From Marinobacter bryozoorum (GTDB taxonomy: Bacteria > Pseudomonadota > Gammaproteobacteria > Pseudomonadales > Oleiphilaceae), in contig NZ_JAKZAH010000039.1 in assembly GCF_023156245.1 (NCBI RefSeq), forward strand, positions 1-33,641: 33,641 nt of DNA. The letters run 5' to 3'. The notes below the pieces were generated by a model. That model made no database searches, had not been told where the DNA came from, and saw only the letters and a program-made list of their open reading frames with translations. The translations under genes and the position numbers were made by a program. The number at the start of each line of letters is the position of its first letter. The first letter of the stretch is position 1. Below, piece by piece: positions 7,699 to 17,150 of the stretch.

Positions 7699-8790
7699 GA
7701 ACCCCGCAAGCTCTTCGATGTGCTTGCGATAGTCCACCACCAGCCGTGAGGTCCGCCAGTCCTCGGGCCTGGCCGGCGCTGGCCTCTGGGCCAGGATGGT
7801 TTGCAAAGTGTCCGCCGCTGCCCGCGCCTCCGCCTGGGGATCGTCCTCCTGGCTCTCATAGCACTGGGAGGACGGCACGTACTCCGGGTACGCCAGGCGC
7901 CGGGGCGCCAGGGCCAGACAGCCGGAGGCCATGGCTTCCAGCATGGCAAGGCCCTGGAAATCATGGACCGCGGTGCTCAGTACGACATCCGCGCCCGCCA
8001 GTAACCGGTCGTAATCCCCTCGCTGCTCTAGGAAACCCCAGTTCTCCAGCTTGGCGCCAAACTCTTCCTGAATCTGCCCGAAGGCCCTGGGCTGCTGCCG
8101 GAACTGCTCCCCTACCACGCTCAGGCGGAAGGGCTGCTGCCGCCGGCGCAGTTCCCGTAATAAATACAACAGCCGCTCCGGCCCCTTGTCGTATTCCCAG
8201 CGGTGATTCCAGAGCAGGTGCGGCTGCGACCAGTCCGGGGAAGCGTTCCGGGTGGTGAACAGGCGGTCCGCGATGGGCACCGGCACCACCCGGGACTTCT
8301 CTTCGATGGACACCGTCATATCCGGCGGCAGCCGGTCCGGCATCTGGTCGATAAACCGGTAGGCACCCTGCAGAAAGCTGTCCTGGTTCCAGGCGCTGTT
8401 GAACAGCACCCGGTCCGCGGCCAGCGCACTGTAGAGATTCACCATCGCCGGCTCCACACTGGAGTGCTGGCGACCGGAATCCGGGTAGGCAAACTGGTTT
8501 TCGTGCATGTACAGGATGGACGGGGTGCGGGCCAGTTGGGGGTTCAGCCCCTTAAGGGTGGCAAGGTCCACCATGGAGGTCGCCAGGATCAGGTCCCAGG
8601 GCTCCTGCAACAACGGCTCACCCAGCCAGCTCAGGGGATTGCCCCGTATCCGCCAGCGAAAGAACCGCGGCGGCAGCGCCAATACGTTCCAGTGGTATTC
8701 CGGCAAGGCTGCCAGCAACTGGTCCCGCCAGCGGCGGTGGCTGCCGGCGTCGTAGCCGGATAGCAACAGGATGCGTTTTGGGTACGTCAT
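7690..8790 (-). CDS. DUF3524 glycosyltransferase, tRNA-queuosine alpha-mannosyltransferase type
   Basis: A 366-residue GT-B glycosyltransferase of the DUF3524/GTDC1 family, whose animal member mannosylates queuosine in tRNA-Asp. The N-terminal family block is intact: LLLSGYDAGSHRRWRD, LALPPRFFRWRIRG, then ILATSMVDLATLKGLNP, YMHENQFAYP and VLFNSAWNQDSFL. The C-terminal nucleotide-sugar half has WNHRWEYDKGPERLLYLL and AVHDFQGLAMLEAMASGCLALAP. Substrate in bacteria is inferred from the family. It is last in a minus-strand run after the sugar phosphorylase, 126 bp away, so it may be transcribed separately. Its ribosome site is weak, and its 3' end overlaps the cyclase gene tail-to-tail by 9 bp. 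Confidence 0.85.
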   Translation of the reverse strand: MTYPKRILLLSGYDAGSHRRWRDQLLAALPEYHWNVLALPPRFFRWRIRGNPLSWLGEPLLQEPWDLILATSMVDLATLKGLNPQLARTPSILYMHENQFAYPDSGRQHSSVEPAMVNLYSALAADRVLFNSAWNQDSFLQGAYRFIDQMPDRLPPDMTVSIEEKSRVVPVPIADRLFTTRNASPDWSQPHLLWNHRWEYDKGPERLLYLLRELRRRQQPFRLSVVGEQFRQQPRAFGQIQEEFGAKLENWGFLEQRGDYDRLLAGADVVLSTAVHDFQGLAMLEAMASGCLALAPRRLAYPEYVPSSQCYESQEDDPQAEARAAADTLQTILAQRPAPARPEDWRTSRLVVDYRKHIEELAGFSV

Positions 8791-8916
8791 ATCAGCGGAA
8801 ACAGGGCCAGGGTATGCGCCCCAGTGTATTCATCCCGCGACCGGTTGTCGCCTCGCTCTCTTACCCCACTCTTTAGCCCGCTCTTTTCCCCAACCCCCTC
8901 GTCCCATTTTCGGAGC

Positions 8917-10644
8917 TCAGCGGTTCGCCAGCCACACCGCCTGGTAGGGTTTCAGGGTCAGGCTGCCGGAGAGGTCATCGATTTCCAGGCCGCTGATCAG
9001 GTCCCGCCAGTGGTCGGTACCGATCAGGTTGATATCCGCCAGTGCCACCTGTTGTACCTCGTCGGTGATGTTGTGGATACAGAAAATGGACTGGTCCCGC
9101 CGCATGCTCTGACGCCAGAAGCCGAAGATTTTCAGTCCCAGGTGCAGGGTGAACTGGGTGGCGTTGGGATGGAAGGCCGGTTGTTGGCGGCGGAGGGCAA
9201 TCAGTCGTTTGAGCTGATGGAATACCTGGTTGTGCCGGCTGATGGGGTTGTCCAGTTCCCGCTCCAGGGTCTCCAGGTCCCACTGACTACGGTTGATGGA
9301 ACGCAGGCGGCCGGTGTGCTCCACCCGGGCGTAGTCGTTGCCGGTTCCCAGCAGGCTGTGAATATAGAAGGCGGGGATACCTTCCAGCGCCAGCATGATG
9401 GCATGGGCACAGAGAAACCGTTGCAGCTGCCACTGGTCCGGCCCGCTCTCCTCGGTGCCCTTCAGGGCATCCCACAGGGATATGTTGATTTCGTAGGGCT
9501 GGTTACCACCGGCGGGCAGGCGCCGGTAGGACACCTTGCCACCGAAGGTTTCCAGGCAATGGATCAGGGCCTGTTTCTCGTCATCGGTCAGCAGGCCATC
9601 GGTGGGTCGTAACCCGATGCCGTCGTGGGAGGCGATAAAGTTCAGGTAGGTGGTGCCCATCTGCGCCGGGGGCATGCTCATCAGCCAGGTTTTCAGGTGG
9701 CGGCAGTTACCGCTGACTAGGGTGTTGATCAGCAATGGGGGCAGCGAGAAGTTATAGATGACATGGGCTTCGTTGGCGTTGCCGAAGTAGGTCAGGTTCT
9801 CCCGGTTGGGCACGTTGGTTTCGGTAATCAGGATAGCTTGCGGTGTGTGGTGCTCCACCAGCAGTCGCAGCACTTTGATGATCTCATGGGTCTGCTGCAG
9901 GTGAATGCAGGATGTGCCCGGCTCCTTCCAGAGAAAGGCCACCGCATCCAGCCGGAAGATACGCACCCCCTGCTCCAGGTAGAACCGCATGATCTGAACG
10001 AACTCTACCAGCACCTGGGGGTTGGCGAAGTTCAGGTCCACCTGGTCTTCGCTGAAAGTGCACCACACGTAGCGCTCACCGTCGTCAGTCTGCACCGGCA
10101 CCAGCAGCGGTGAGGTGCGAGGGCGAACGACCTCACTCAGGTCCTGGGTCGGGTCCGTTTCGTAGAAATAGTCCTTGCCCGGGTGCGCCCGCCGGCGGAA
10201 GTTCTCGAACCAGCGGCTGCGGGCAGACATGTGGTTGATCACCAGGTCGGCCATCAGCTTGTAGTCCCTGGCAATGGCGCGGATATCCTCCCAATCCCCC
10301 AGGGATTCGTTCACCGCCCGGTAATCCATCACCGAGAAGCCATCGTCCGAACTGTACGGAAAGAATGGCAGCACATGGACCCCGCTGACGGTGTCTGCCA
10401 GGCAGTCGTCCAGGAACTGCTTCAGTGTCCGCAGGGGTTTCTCCCCTGGCCGCTGCACACTGTCGCCGTAAGTGATCAGCAGTACATCGGATTCGTCCCA
10501 GTTATTCCGGTGCGCCGGCGGCCCCTGAGCATCTTCTGCCAGGTCCATGGCGCCGAGCAGCTCCCCGGCCAGCCATTGCACATCCAGCGCGGGGTAAATC
10601 TGCTGCAACATGCCCGTCAGCTTGTTGGTCAGGGTGTCAGTCAT
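8917..10644 (-). CDS. GH13_18 sugar phosphorylase, probably glucosylglycerate phosphorylase
   Basis: A 575-residue sucrose-phosphorylase-family enzyme of the retaining GH13 fold. Catalytic residues are visible: nucleophile D233 ([14 protein letters not shown]), acid/base E275 (LITETNVP) and transition-state Asp 341 ([14 protein letters not shown]), with the DLVINHMS and [15 protein letters not shown] family blocks. By sequence alone it could be sucrose, sucrose-6-phosphate or glucosylglycerate phosphorylase. The adjacent GpgS-like synthase, phosphatase and glycerate kinase make glucosylglycerate + phosphate to glucose-1-phosphate + glycerate the best guess. Its ATG overlaps the synthase stop (ATGA), which implies coupling. 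Confidence 0.85.
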   Translation of the reverse strand: MTDTLTNKLTGMLQQIYPALDVQWLAGELLGAMDLAEDAQGPPAHRNNWDESDVLLITYGDSVQRPGEKPLRTLKQFLDDCLADTVSGVHVLPFFPYSSDDGFSVMDYRAVNESLGDWEDIRAIARDYKLMADLVINHMSARSRWFENFRRRAHPGKDYFYETDPTQDLSEVVRPRTSPLLVPVQTDDGERYVWCTFSEDQVDLNFANPQVLVEFVQIMRFYLEQGVRIFRLDAVAFLWKEPGTSCIHLQQTHEIIKVLRLLVEHHTPQAILITETNVPNRENLTYFGNANEAHVIYNFSLPPLLINTLVSGNCRHLKTWLMSMPPAQMGTTYLNFIASHDGIGLRPTDGLLTDDEKQALIHCLETFGGKVSYRRLPAGGNQPYEINISLWDALKGTEESGPDQWQLQRFLCAHAIMLALEGIPAFYIHSLLGTGNDYARVEHTGRLRSINRSQWDLETLERELDNPISRHNQVFHQLKRLIALRRQQPAFHPNATQFTLHLGLKIFGFWRQSMRRDQSIFCIHNITDEVQQVALADINLIGTDHWRDLISGLEIDDLSGSLTLKPYQAVWLANR

Positions 10645-11864
10645 GGTGCGAAATCCCGGTTATCCAGTTCCACGGCTTCCACCAGTTCGTCCATCAGGTT
10701 TGGCAGGGCGCTGGCCACGCGGCTCCAGCTGGGTATGAATGGCGCGTCCATGGGGTTTTCCAGGAAGTAGTTGCCCGCCTCCATCACGTTGCTGGCGAAC
10801 ATCTCCACGGCCTTCTCTTCCCGATGCCGGTCGATGGTCAGGCCGTTGATGAGGGCGTCGTTCTGGTAGGTTTCGATGAAATCCAGGGCAATGCGGTAGT
10901 AGGTGGCCTTGATTGTGCGGAACTCCTCGGTGGAGAGCACTTCGCCGTTGGTGGCCAGTTTGCGGAACAGGGCCTTGCAGATATCCAGGCTCATCTTGGA
11001 CAGGCCCTTGCTGGCGTCATCCGGTGACAGGTCCTGGTGCTTGTGGTCGTAGTTGTCCGCAATGTCCACCTGGCAGATCCGGTTGGTGGCGTAGTTGCGG
11101 CGCATCTCTGACAGCACCCCGATTTCCAGCCCCCAGTCGCTGGGGATCCGCAGGTCGGTGATCACATCCCTCCGCAGGGAAAATTCCCCGGCCAGGGGGT
11201 AACGGAAGCTGTCCATGTAATCCAGGAAGTCCCTTTGCCCGCACACCTTCTTCAGGGCACGCAACAGCGGTGTCACCAATAGGCGGCTGACCCGCCCGTT
11301 CATGCTGCTGTCAGATATCCGGGCGTAGTACCCCTTGCAGAACATATAGTTGAACGACGGATTGGCCACCGGATAGATCAGCCGGGCCAGCAGGTCCCGG
11401 GAATAGGTGAGAATATCGCAGTCATGCAGGGCAATGGATTTGACCCGGCCGGAGGCCAACATATAGCCGAAACAGAACCAGACATTGCGCCCCTTGCCCA
11501 TCTCGGATGGCGCCAGGCCCTGCTCCCGCAGTTTTTCATCGATGGCCTTCAGCCTGGGGCCGTCGTTCCAGAGCACCTTGACGTTCTGGGGCAGGCCCGA
11601 GAAGTATTCCATGGCATGGCGATACTGCCCTTCGTCGGCACGGTCCAGCCCGATGACAATCTGGTCGAGGTAGGGCACCGCCTTGAGCTCTTCCACGATA
11701 TTGGCCAGGGCCGGGCCTTCCAGTTCGGAGTAGAGGGAGGGCAATACCAGGCCCATGGGGCGGGTTTTGCTGAAGGTAAGCAGTTCCCGCTCCAGGTCCC
11801 CCACTGGCCGGCGGGTCAGGTTATGCAGGGTGGTGACAATGCCGTTCTGGTAGAAATCCCCCAT
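10641..11864 (-). CDS. gpgS: Glucosyl-3-phosphoglycerate synthase (GT81)
   Basis: A 407-residue GT-A glycosyltransferase joining glucose from an NDP-glucose to 3-phosphoglycerate. Features are the nucleotide-binding start ([16 protein letters not shown]), [17 protein letters not shown] (123-129), the metal-binding HDCD (D148, D150) and GEFSLRRD (226-233) followed by [12 protein letters not shown]. These are all arranged as in GpgS/MpgS enzymes. Sugar specificity (glucose or mannose) cannot be read directly; glucose is preferred because the next gene is a glucosyl phosphorylase. AAGGAG lies 7 nt before the ATG. It follows the phosphatase after 58 bp and overlaps the phosphorylase by 4 bp. Confidence 0.88.
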   Translation of the reverse strand: MGDFYQNGIVTTLHNLTRRPVGDLERELLTFSKTRPMGLVLPSLYSELEGPALANIVEELKAVPYLDQIVIGLDRADEGQYRHAMEYFSGLPQNVKVLWNDGPRLKAIDEKLREQGLAPSEMGKGRNVWFCFGYMLASGRVKSIALHDCDILTYSRDLLARLIYPVANPSFNYMFCKGYYARISDSSMNGRVSRLLVTPLLRALKKVCGQRDFLDYMDSFRYPLAGEFSLRRDVITDLRIPSDWGLEIGVLSEMRRNYATNRICQVDIADNYDHKHQDLSPDDASKGLSKMSLDICKALFRKLATNGEVLSTEEFRTIKATYYRIALDFIETYQNDALINGLTIDRHREEKAVEMFASNVMEAGNYFLENPMDAPFIPSWSRVASALPNLMDELVEAVELDNRDFAP

Positions 11865-11922
11865 GCGGTCTCTCCTTGTTCTGAGTGAGGGTCCTTGCTG
11901 TCAACGGGGCCGGTTCTGGGAA

Positions 11923-12729
11923 TCAGTGGTATTCGTCCCGCTCCAGGATGTCCAGTACACACTCATTCCAGCCTACCGGCCCGGGCTGCCGCGATCGCAT
12001 GACCCGTTGCCCTGTTGGCAGCGTAATCCGGCTTGCGCCGGGGCCTGCCATGACCACTGCAAGGTCCGCGCCAGCGAGCATGGCCTGGTCATTGGGGCTG
12101 TCCCCCAGGGCCACGGTTCGCCAGTTCCGGCCGGGCCAGCGGGTACGGTAGCGCCGGGCCAGTTGTGCCATGGCATCGGCCTTGTCGAACCGGCCCATGA
12201 CGTGGAGAAAGCGGCCCCCGGCGAGCAACTGGAGCCCTGCAGCCTCCAGGGCCAGGCGAAAGGCCGCCAGGTCTGCCTCCGGGCCCTGCCAGAGCAATGG
12301 TTCGGTGGCGATCCGGTCCCTGGCCTTGCTGGCGCCCTCCAGGTCCAGCCCGGTGTGCGTGGCAACCTCTTCGTCCGTCATATCCGCAAAACCGGCAAAC
12401 CGGAAACCCTGCGCCCTGAGCCGCTGCAGGTGCGCGAGGATGTCGTCGCGACCAGCCCCCAGACAGGTGACCTGTTCCGGCCCTGTCTCAAAGTAGTCCT
12501 TCGGTATCACCGTGGCAGCGCCGTTCTCCACGATAAAGGGGTGGTGGTTACCCATCGCTCGCCGAAGCGCTTCCATTTCCGCCCGGGTCTTGCTGGACGT
12601 CAGTACCAGCGGGATTTCCAGGACTGCCAACTGCTCCAGCGCAGCCTGTGCCGGCGACCAGTCGTAGGTGTCATGGTCCAGAAGCGTACCGTCCAGGTCG
12701 CTGAACAGGATCAGTGCCGGCCCGGACAT
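11923..12729 (-). CDS. HAD-IIB phosphatase, glucosyl/mannosyl-3-phosphoglycerate phosphatase type
   Basis: A 268-residue HAD hydrolase of the MPGP/YedP branch that removes the phosphate from glycosyl-3-phosphoglycerate. Motif I is DLDGT (nucleophile D11, acid D13), motif II LTSSK (43-47), then the IIB cap containing IVENGAA (66-72), motif III lysine K183 (GRFDKADAM) and motif IV GDSPND (209-214). It lies between the kinase (4-bp gap) and the synthase, so its substrate is most likely the synthase product, giving free glucosylglycerate. GAGG overlaps the kinase stop, too close to be an ideal ribosome site, which suggests translational coupling. Confidence 0.87.
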   Translation of the reverse strand: MSGPALILFSDLDGTLLDHDTYDWSPAQAALEQLAVLEIPLVLTSSKTRAEMEALRRAMGNHHPFIVENGAATVIPKDYFETGPEQVTCLGAGRDDILAHLQRLRAQGFRFAGFADMTDEEVATHTGLDLEGASKARDRIATEPLLWQGPEADLAAFRLALEAAGLQLLAGGRFLHVMGRFDKADAMAQLARRYRTRWPGRNWRTVALGDSPNDQAMLAGADLAVVMAGPGASRITLPTGQRVMRSRQPGPVGWNECVLDILERDEYH

Positions 12730-12733
12730 GGCC

Positions 12734-13660
12734 TCAGGCCCGGGTCAGCGTGTGGTCTTCGTCCAGCGCCAGCAACACGTCGGCCCGGGCGGGCATCTCG
12801 TCCAGGCAATGCCGGGTGATACGTTCGTAGTGCATGACAAAGCGTTCCAGTTCGGCATCCCCCATAATGCGCACTTGTGGTGCGGGCCGGCCACTTTCTT
12901 CGCCCACTTTCGGGGCAGCCCGGTAGCGCTCGGCGAGCTTATGCTCCTGTTCCGTGCGCCAGCGTTTAACGGCATCGAACGACGGCGCCTTCATCATGAT
13001 CAGCAGGTCCATACGCTCGAAGTACTCCTTGTAGGGGCCGTCCAGTTGCTGGTTCACATAGCGCCGCCAGCGGCCGTCTGCATCCTCGTTTTTTTCCAGG
13101 TCGTTCAACGGTGTTGCGAGCTCCCCTTCTGACTGGGGCAGCGCTCCGAGACACCAGCCCTCCACCAGGATGATCTCCGGGTGACCGATAAACAGGGGCC
13201 AGTTCTCCTCCGGTTCCCGGTCGTCCAGGGCCTTGTTGAACACCGGCATGGGGGTGCGGGAGCCAGCATTGGCGGCCGCCAGTTTGTCCAGCACCTTGTT
13301 GCCAAGGGCCAGGTCGTGGGTGCCGGGTGCGCCCCGGGTAGCCAGCATCGGGTGTTCCTCCCTGGCCAGTTCACTGCGGGCCTCCCGGGTATGGTAGATG
13401 TCATCCAGCGACAGGCTTGCCGTAGGGCAGCGGTAGCGATAGGCGAGCAACACCCGCAAGAAGTCCGTCAGGGTGGATTTGCCGGTGCCCTGGGCACCGT
13501 GGATACCCACGATCAGGGGTGTGTCGGAGTCCTTGCTGGCCTGATAGAGTGACAGGGCAAGCGGCTCGATCACGTCGCTGACGGTTCGGCGGTATTCCGG
13601 CGGCAACCGGTGCTGGGTCATCAGGGCTTCGAGGGCATCATCAGTATCTGTGTTCGGCAT
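12734..13660 (-). CDS. P-loop kinase, probable D-glycerate 3-kinase
   Basis: A 308-residue P-loop kinase of the GLYK/YGR205w type. Walker A is GAQGTGKST (55-63). SLSLDDIYHT (83-91) carries the phosphoryl-transfer Asp. A long insert is typical of the family (RGAPGTHDLALGNKVLDKL), and PEIILVEGWCLGA gives the Walker B region. Plant-type GLYK converts D-glycerate to 3-phosphoglycerate. Placed with the phosphorylase, it would recycle the glycerate released from glucosylglycerate back to the synthase acceptor. It is the first gene of the set; GGAG lies 8 nt before the ATG, and a 111-bp divergent gap separates it from selO. Confidence 0.8.
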   Translation of the reverse strand: MPNTDTDDALEALMTQHRLPPEYRRTVSDVIEPLALSLYQASKDSDTPLIVGIHGAQGTGKSTLTDFLRVLLAYRYRCPTASLSLDDIYHTREARSELAREEHPMLATRGAPGTHDLALGNKVLDKLAAANAGSRTPMPVFNKALDDREPEENWPLFIGHPEIILVEGWCLGALPQSEGELATPLNDLEKNEDADGRWRRYVNQQLDGPYKEYFERMDLLIMMKAPSFDAVKRWRTEQEHKLAERYRAAPKVGEESGRPAPQVRIMGDAELERFVMHYERITRHCLDEMPARADVLLALDEDHTLTRA

Positions 13661-13771
13661 AGCATTGGCTCCAGGCGTTTACGTCTTCCTGTAAAAAAGC
13701 AGGTTTTGTACCAGCGACCCCGTTTGCCCCGGTACTTGCACCAGTAGTACATCCACCAGTATAGGAGGAGA

Positions 13772-15268
13772 ATGGCCTACAGCCAGTCGGCACCGGCCAG
13801 TTCCCTTATGACAGCATTCAGCGGCATACAGACAACCCGGCGCTACCTGGACTTACCGGATAGCTTCTACAGCCATGTCCAGCCTACGCCCCTGCGGGGC
13901 AACGTCAGACTGGTGCATTTCAACAAGGACCTGGCCGGGGAAATGGGGCTGTCGGTGGCAACCCCGGAAGACTGGGCAGACATTGGCGCGGGCCGCGCGC
14001 TACTGGAAGGCATGGAGCCGGTGGCCATGAAGTACACCGGTCACCAGTTCGGCATGTACAACCCGGAGCTGGGAGACGGCCGCGGCCTTCTGCTGTGGGA
14101 GACACAGGACCCGGACGGCCGTATTCGGGACTGGCACCTGAAGGGCGCCGGCCAGACCCCCTACTCCCGCTTTGGCGATGGCCGGGCGGTGCTGCGCTCC
14201 ACGATCCGCGAATACCTGTGCAGCGAAGCGATGCATTACCTGGGCATTCCGACGACCCGGGCCCTGTTCCTGGTGTCCTCCGACGAGCCGGTGCGTCGGG
14301 AAATCATCGAAACCGCGGCGGCCCTGGTGCGGGTAGCCGATACCCATATCCGCTTCGGCCACTTCGAATACGCGGCCAACCACCTGGGACAGGACGCGGT
14401 CAAAACCCTGGCGGATCACACCATTGGCTATCACTTCCCGGAACTGGCAGAGCTTCCGGAAGCCGAACGCTACCCGGCCTTCTTCGCCGAAGTGGTTCGC
14501 CGTACTGCCCGCACGATTTCACGGTGGCAGGTGGTGGGCTTCTGCCACGGGGTGATGAACTCCGACAACATGTCGATTATTGGCGACACCTTCGATTACG
14601 GGCCCTATGCGTTCCTTGATGCGTTCGACGCCCGCTATATCTGCAACCACACCGACCAGGGCGGTCGCTATGCCTATAACCGCCAGCCGGAAATCGGCTT
14701 TATCAACTGTCAGTACCTGGCCCATGCGTTATCGTCGCTTATCAATACAGACGACCTGCGCCGGGGCATGCGGGAATACGAACTCACCTATAACTCGGTG
14801 TTCCCGGCACTGATGCGGGAGAAGCTTGGGTTAACCGGAGACGGGGAGAACGACCAGGGCCTGATCATGGACACCTTCAGCATGCTCCATGAGCACAGCG
14901 TGGACTACACCCGGTTCTTCCGCGGCCTGTCCACCCTGCCCTCCCGGGGACCGGGACCGGTGCGGGACCTGTTTGTGGACCGCAACGTGGCGGATGTCTG
15001 GCTGGAGCGCTACCAGGAGCGCGTTGAGAAGGAATCAGCAACGCCAGAGCAGCGCGAGCAGTCCATGCGCCAGGTGAATCCGAAGTACATACTGCGGAAC
15101 TACCTGGCCCAGGAGGTGATTGAAGCAGCGCGGGAGGGTGACTACGCGCCACTGGATGAACTTCTGACAGTTCTGAAGCGGCCCTTCGACGAGCAGCCGG
15201 AGTACGAACACTACGCCCAGGTGCCACCGGACTGGGGGCGGCGTATGAGTATCAGTTGCTCTTCGTGA
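13772..15268 (+). CDS. selO: SelO/YdiU protein adenylyltransferase
   Basis: A 498-residue pseudokinase that transfers AMP from ATP to Ser/Thr/Tyr of target proteins, linked to oxidative-stress responses. The inverted-ATP kinase residues are present: K124 (HLKGAGQTPYSR), E147, the HGVMNSDN loop (N263, D265) and metal-binding D275 (FDYGPYAFLD). The protein ends in C-S-S, matching the position where eukaryotic SelO has selenocysteine. The codon here is TGC, so this is the ordinary Cys version. The ATG follows a strong AGGAGGAG site. It is divergent from the glycerate-kinase gene and convergent with fumarase across palindromic element copy 2. Confidence 0.96.
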   Translation: MAYSQSAPASSLMTAFSGIQTTRRYLDLPDSFYSHVQPTPLRGNVRLVHFNKDLAGEMGLSVATPEDWADIGAGRALLEGMEPVAMKYTGHQFGMYNPELGDGRGLLLWETQDPDGRIRDWHLKGAGQTPYSRFGDGRAVLRSTIREYLCSEAMHYLGIPTTRALFLVSSDEPVRREIIETAAALVRVADTHIRFGHFEYAANHLGQDAVKTLADHTIGYHFPELAELPEAERYPAFFAEVVRRTARTISRWQVVGFCHGVMNSDNMSIIGDTFDYGPYAFLDAFDARYICNHTDQGGRYAYNRQPEIGFINCQYLAHALSSLINTDDLRRGMREYELTYNSVFPALMREKLGLTGDGENDQGLIMDTFSMLHEHSVDYTRFFRGLSTLPSRGPGPVRDLFVDRNVADVWLERYQERVEKESATPEQREQSMRQVNPKYILRNYLAQEVIEAAREGDYAPLDELLTVLKRPFDEQPEYEHYAQVPPDWGRRMSISCSS

Positions 15269-15288
15269 AGGGAACTGAAATAAAGGAC

Positions 15289-15472
15289 TTTTTGCCACGG
15301 AATCCACGGAAAACACGGAAAACACGGAAAAAGAAAAGCGAAAAAACCTGTTGGCCACTAAACCCACGAAATCCACGAAAAGCTATTTATTCACTTTCGT
15401 GGATTTAGTGGCAAAATCTTTTCGCTGTTTTTTGGTTTTCCGTGTTTTTCCGTGGATTCCGTGGCTAAAAAA
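15289..15472. repeat. Nested inverted-repeat element, copy 2
   Basis: Second copy of the element seen at 3740-3963, again exactly between convergent stop codons. Left outer arm 15294-15331 (GCCACGGAATCCACGG, then AAAACACGG units) pairs with 15436-15465, with one A more or less. Inner arm 15354-15371 pairs with 15395-15412 (18 bp, one mismatch: GCCACTAAACCCACGAAA against the complement of TTTCGTGGATTTAGTGGC). T5 precedes the left arm and A6 follows the right arm. It carries fewer outer tandem units than copy 1. The right end touches the fumarase stop codon. Confidence 0.9.
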
Positions 15473-16987
15473 TCAAACTGCCTTGGCAGCGATGATCTTG
15501 TCGTGCCACTCCACCGGGCCGGTCTGGTGGACCGATGTGCCGCGGGAGTCCACCGCGACGGTGACCGGCATATCCTCCACCTCGAACTCGTAGATGGCTT
15601 CCATACCCAGTTCCGGGAAGGCAACCACTTCCGCTTTCTTGATGGCCTTGGAGACCAGGTAGGCAGAGCCGCCCACGGCCATCAGGTAGACGGCGCCGAA
15701 TTCACGGATGGCGTCGATGGCCACCTGGCCGCGCTCGGCCTTGCCGATCATGCCGGTGAGGCCGGTTTTCTCGAGCATGGTGTGGGTAAACTTGTCCATG
15801 CGGGTTGCGGTGGTGGGGCCTGCGGGGCCGACCACTTCTTCGCGCACCGGGTCTACCGGTCCCACGTAGTAGATAAAGCGGCCTTTCAGGTCCACCGGCA
15901 ACTCTTCACCGTTCTCGATCATGTCCACCATCTTCTTGTGAGCAGCGTCGCGACCAGTGAGCATCTTGCCGGACAGCAGCACGGTTTCGCCCGGCTGCCA
16001 GTCTTTCACGTCTTCCGGAGTAACTGTATCCAGGTTCACGCGGCGCACGTTATCGCCCACTTCCCAGGTGATTTCCGGCCAGTCTTCGAGGCTCGGCGGG
16101 GTCTGCAGTGACGGGCCGGAGCCGTCCAGTACGAAGTGCGCGTGGCGGGTGGCGGCGCAGTTGGGGATGATGGCGACCGGCTTGTTGGCGGCGTGGGTGG
16201 GATAGTCCTTCACCTTCACGTCCAGCACGGTGGTCAGGCCGCCCAGGCCCTGGGCGCCGATGCCCAGGTCGTTGACCTTGTCGAACAGCTCCAGGCGCAG
16301 TTCCTCAGCACGGTTGGAGGCTCCGCGCTCTTGCAGGTCATGGATATCGATCGGGTCCAGCAGGGACTCCTTGGCCATCTCCATGGCCTTCTCGGCGGTG
16401 CCGCCGATGCCGATGCCCAGCATACCCGGCGGACACCAGCCGGCGCCCATCTGAGGCACCATCTTCAGCACCCAGTCCACGACCGAGTCGGACGGGTTGA
16501 GCATGGCAAACTTGGACTTGGCCTCGGAGCCGCCGCCCTTGGCTGCGACATGCACTTCCACCGTGTCGCCGGGCACCATCTTGTAGTGGATGATGGCCGG
16601 GGTATTGTCGCCGGTGTTCTGTCGCTTGCCGTCCGGGTCCGCCAGTATCGAGGCCCGCAGCACGTTGTCAGGATGGGTGTAGGCCCGGCGTACGCCTTCG
16701 TTGATGACATCGTCCAGGGGCTGGTCGCACTCGAACTTCACGTCCATGCCGATGTTGACGAAAACGGTGACAATGCCGGTGTCCTGGCAAAGGGGTCGGT
16801 GGCCCTGGGCGCACATGCGGGAGTTGATGAGGATCTGCGCCATGGCATCCTTGGCCGCCTGGGACTCTTCCTTCTGGTAGGCCTCATACACGCCCTGGAT
16901 AAAGTCCTTGGGGTGGTAGTAGGAAATGAACTGCAGCGCGTCCGCTACGCTTTCGATCAGGTCGTCCTGGCGGATTACGGTGGTCAT
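15473..16987 (-). CDS. fumA: Fumarate hydratase class I (4Fe-4S)
   Basis: A 504-residue iron-sulfur fumarase interconverting fumarate and L-malate in the TCA cycle. The three cluster cysteines are C67 (PLCQDTG), C185 (GAGWCPPGMLG) and C277 (IIPNCAATRH). The C-terminal swivel domain is intact (VLLSGKMLTGRDAAHKK, YYVGPVDP, GPTTATRMDKF, GGSAYLVSKAIKK). The start at 16987 (MTTVIRQDDL) is preferred to the upstream in-frame Met at 17056, because the extra 23 residues are Pro/Arg-rich and unlike the family. Its ribosome site is modest (GATGAG). The gene symbol is by family; fumA and fumB cannot be told apart here. Confidence 0.95.
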   Translation of the reverse strand: MTTVIRQDDLIESVADALQFISYYHPKDFIQGVYEAYQKEESQAAKDAMAQILINSRMCAQGHRPLCQDTGIVTVFVNIGMDVKFECDQPLDDVINEGVRRAYTHPDNVLRASILADPDGKRQNTGDNTPAIIHYKMVPGDTVEVHVAAKGGGSEAKSKFAMLNPSDSVVDWVLKMVPQMGAGWCPPGMLGIGIGGTAEKAMEMAKESLLDPIDIHDLQERGASNRAEELRLELFDKVNDLGIGAQGLGGLTTVLDVKVKDYPTHAANKPVAIIPNCAATRHAHFVLDGSGPSLQTPPSLEDWPEITWEVGDNVRRVNLDTVTPEDVKDWQPGETVLLSGKMLTGRDAAHKKMVDMIENGEELPVDLKGRFIYYVGPVDPVREEVVGPAGPTTATRMDKFTHTMLEKTGLTGMIGKAERGQVAIDAIREFGAVYLMAVGGSAYLVSKAIKKAEVVAFPELGMEAIYEFEVEDMPVTVAVDSRGTSVHQTGPVEWHDKIIAAKAV

Positions 16988-17150
16988 AGGCGTCTCATCA
17001 GTTTTCCGGTTGTTCGGTTGGAGGCGCGGCCGGGGAGAGTCAGGAGGACGCGCCATAAAAACGGCGCACAGTTTACCAGCCGGGTCAGGTTTTATACAGG
17101 CATGCTGCGTCTTTGCATCTGCCCGTGATTCTGGGGTTTAATCGCCGACC

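Noticed and set aside
15250..15268. Selenocysteine at the SelO C-terminus
   Set aside because: The codon is TGC (Cys) followed by two Ser codons and TGA as the true stop; there is no in-frame TGA before it and no SECIS-like hairpin was sought beyond.
16136..17128. Plus-strand open frame of 330 codons opposite fumarase
   Set aside because: Antisense shadow of a clear class I fumarase, Val/His/Gly-rich with no recognisable domain.
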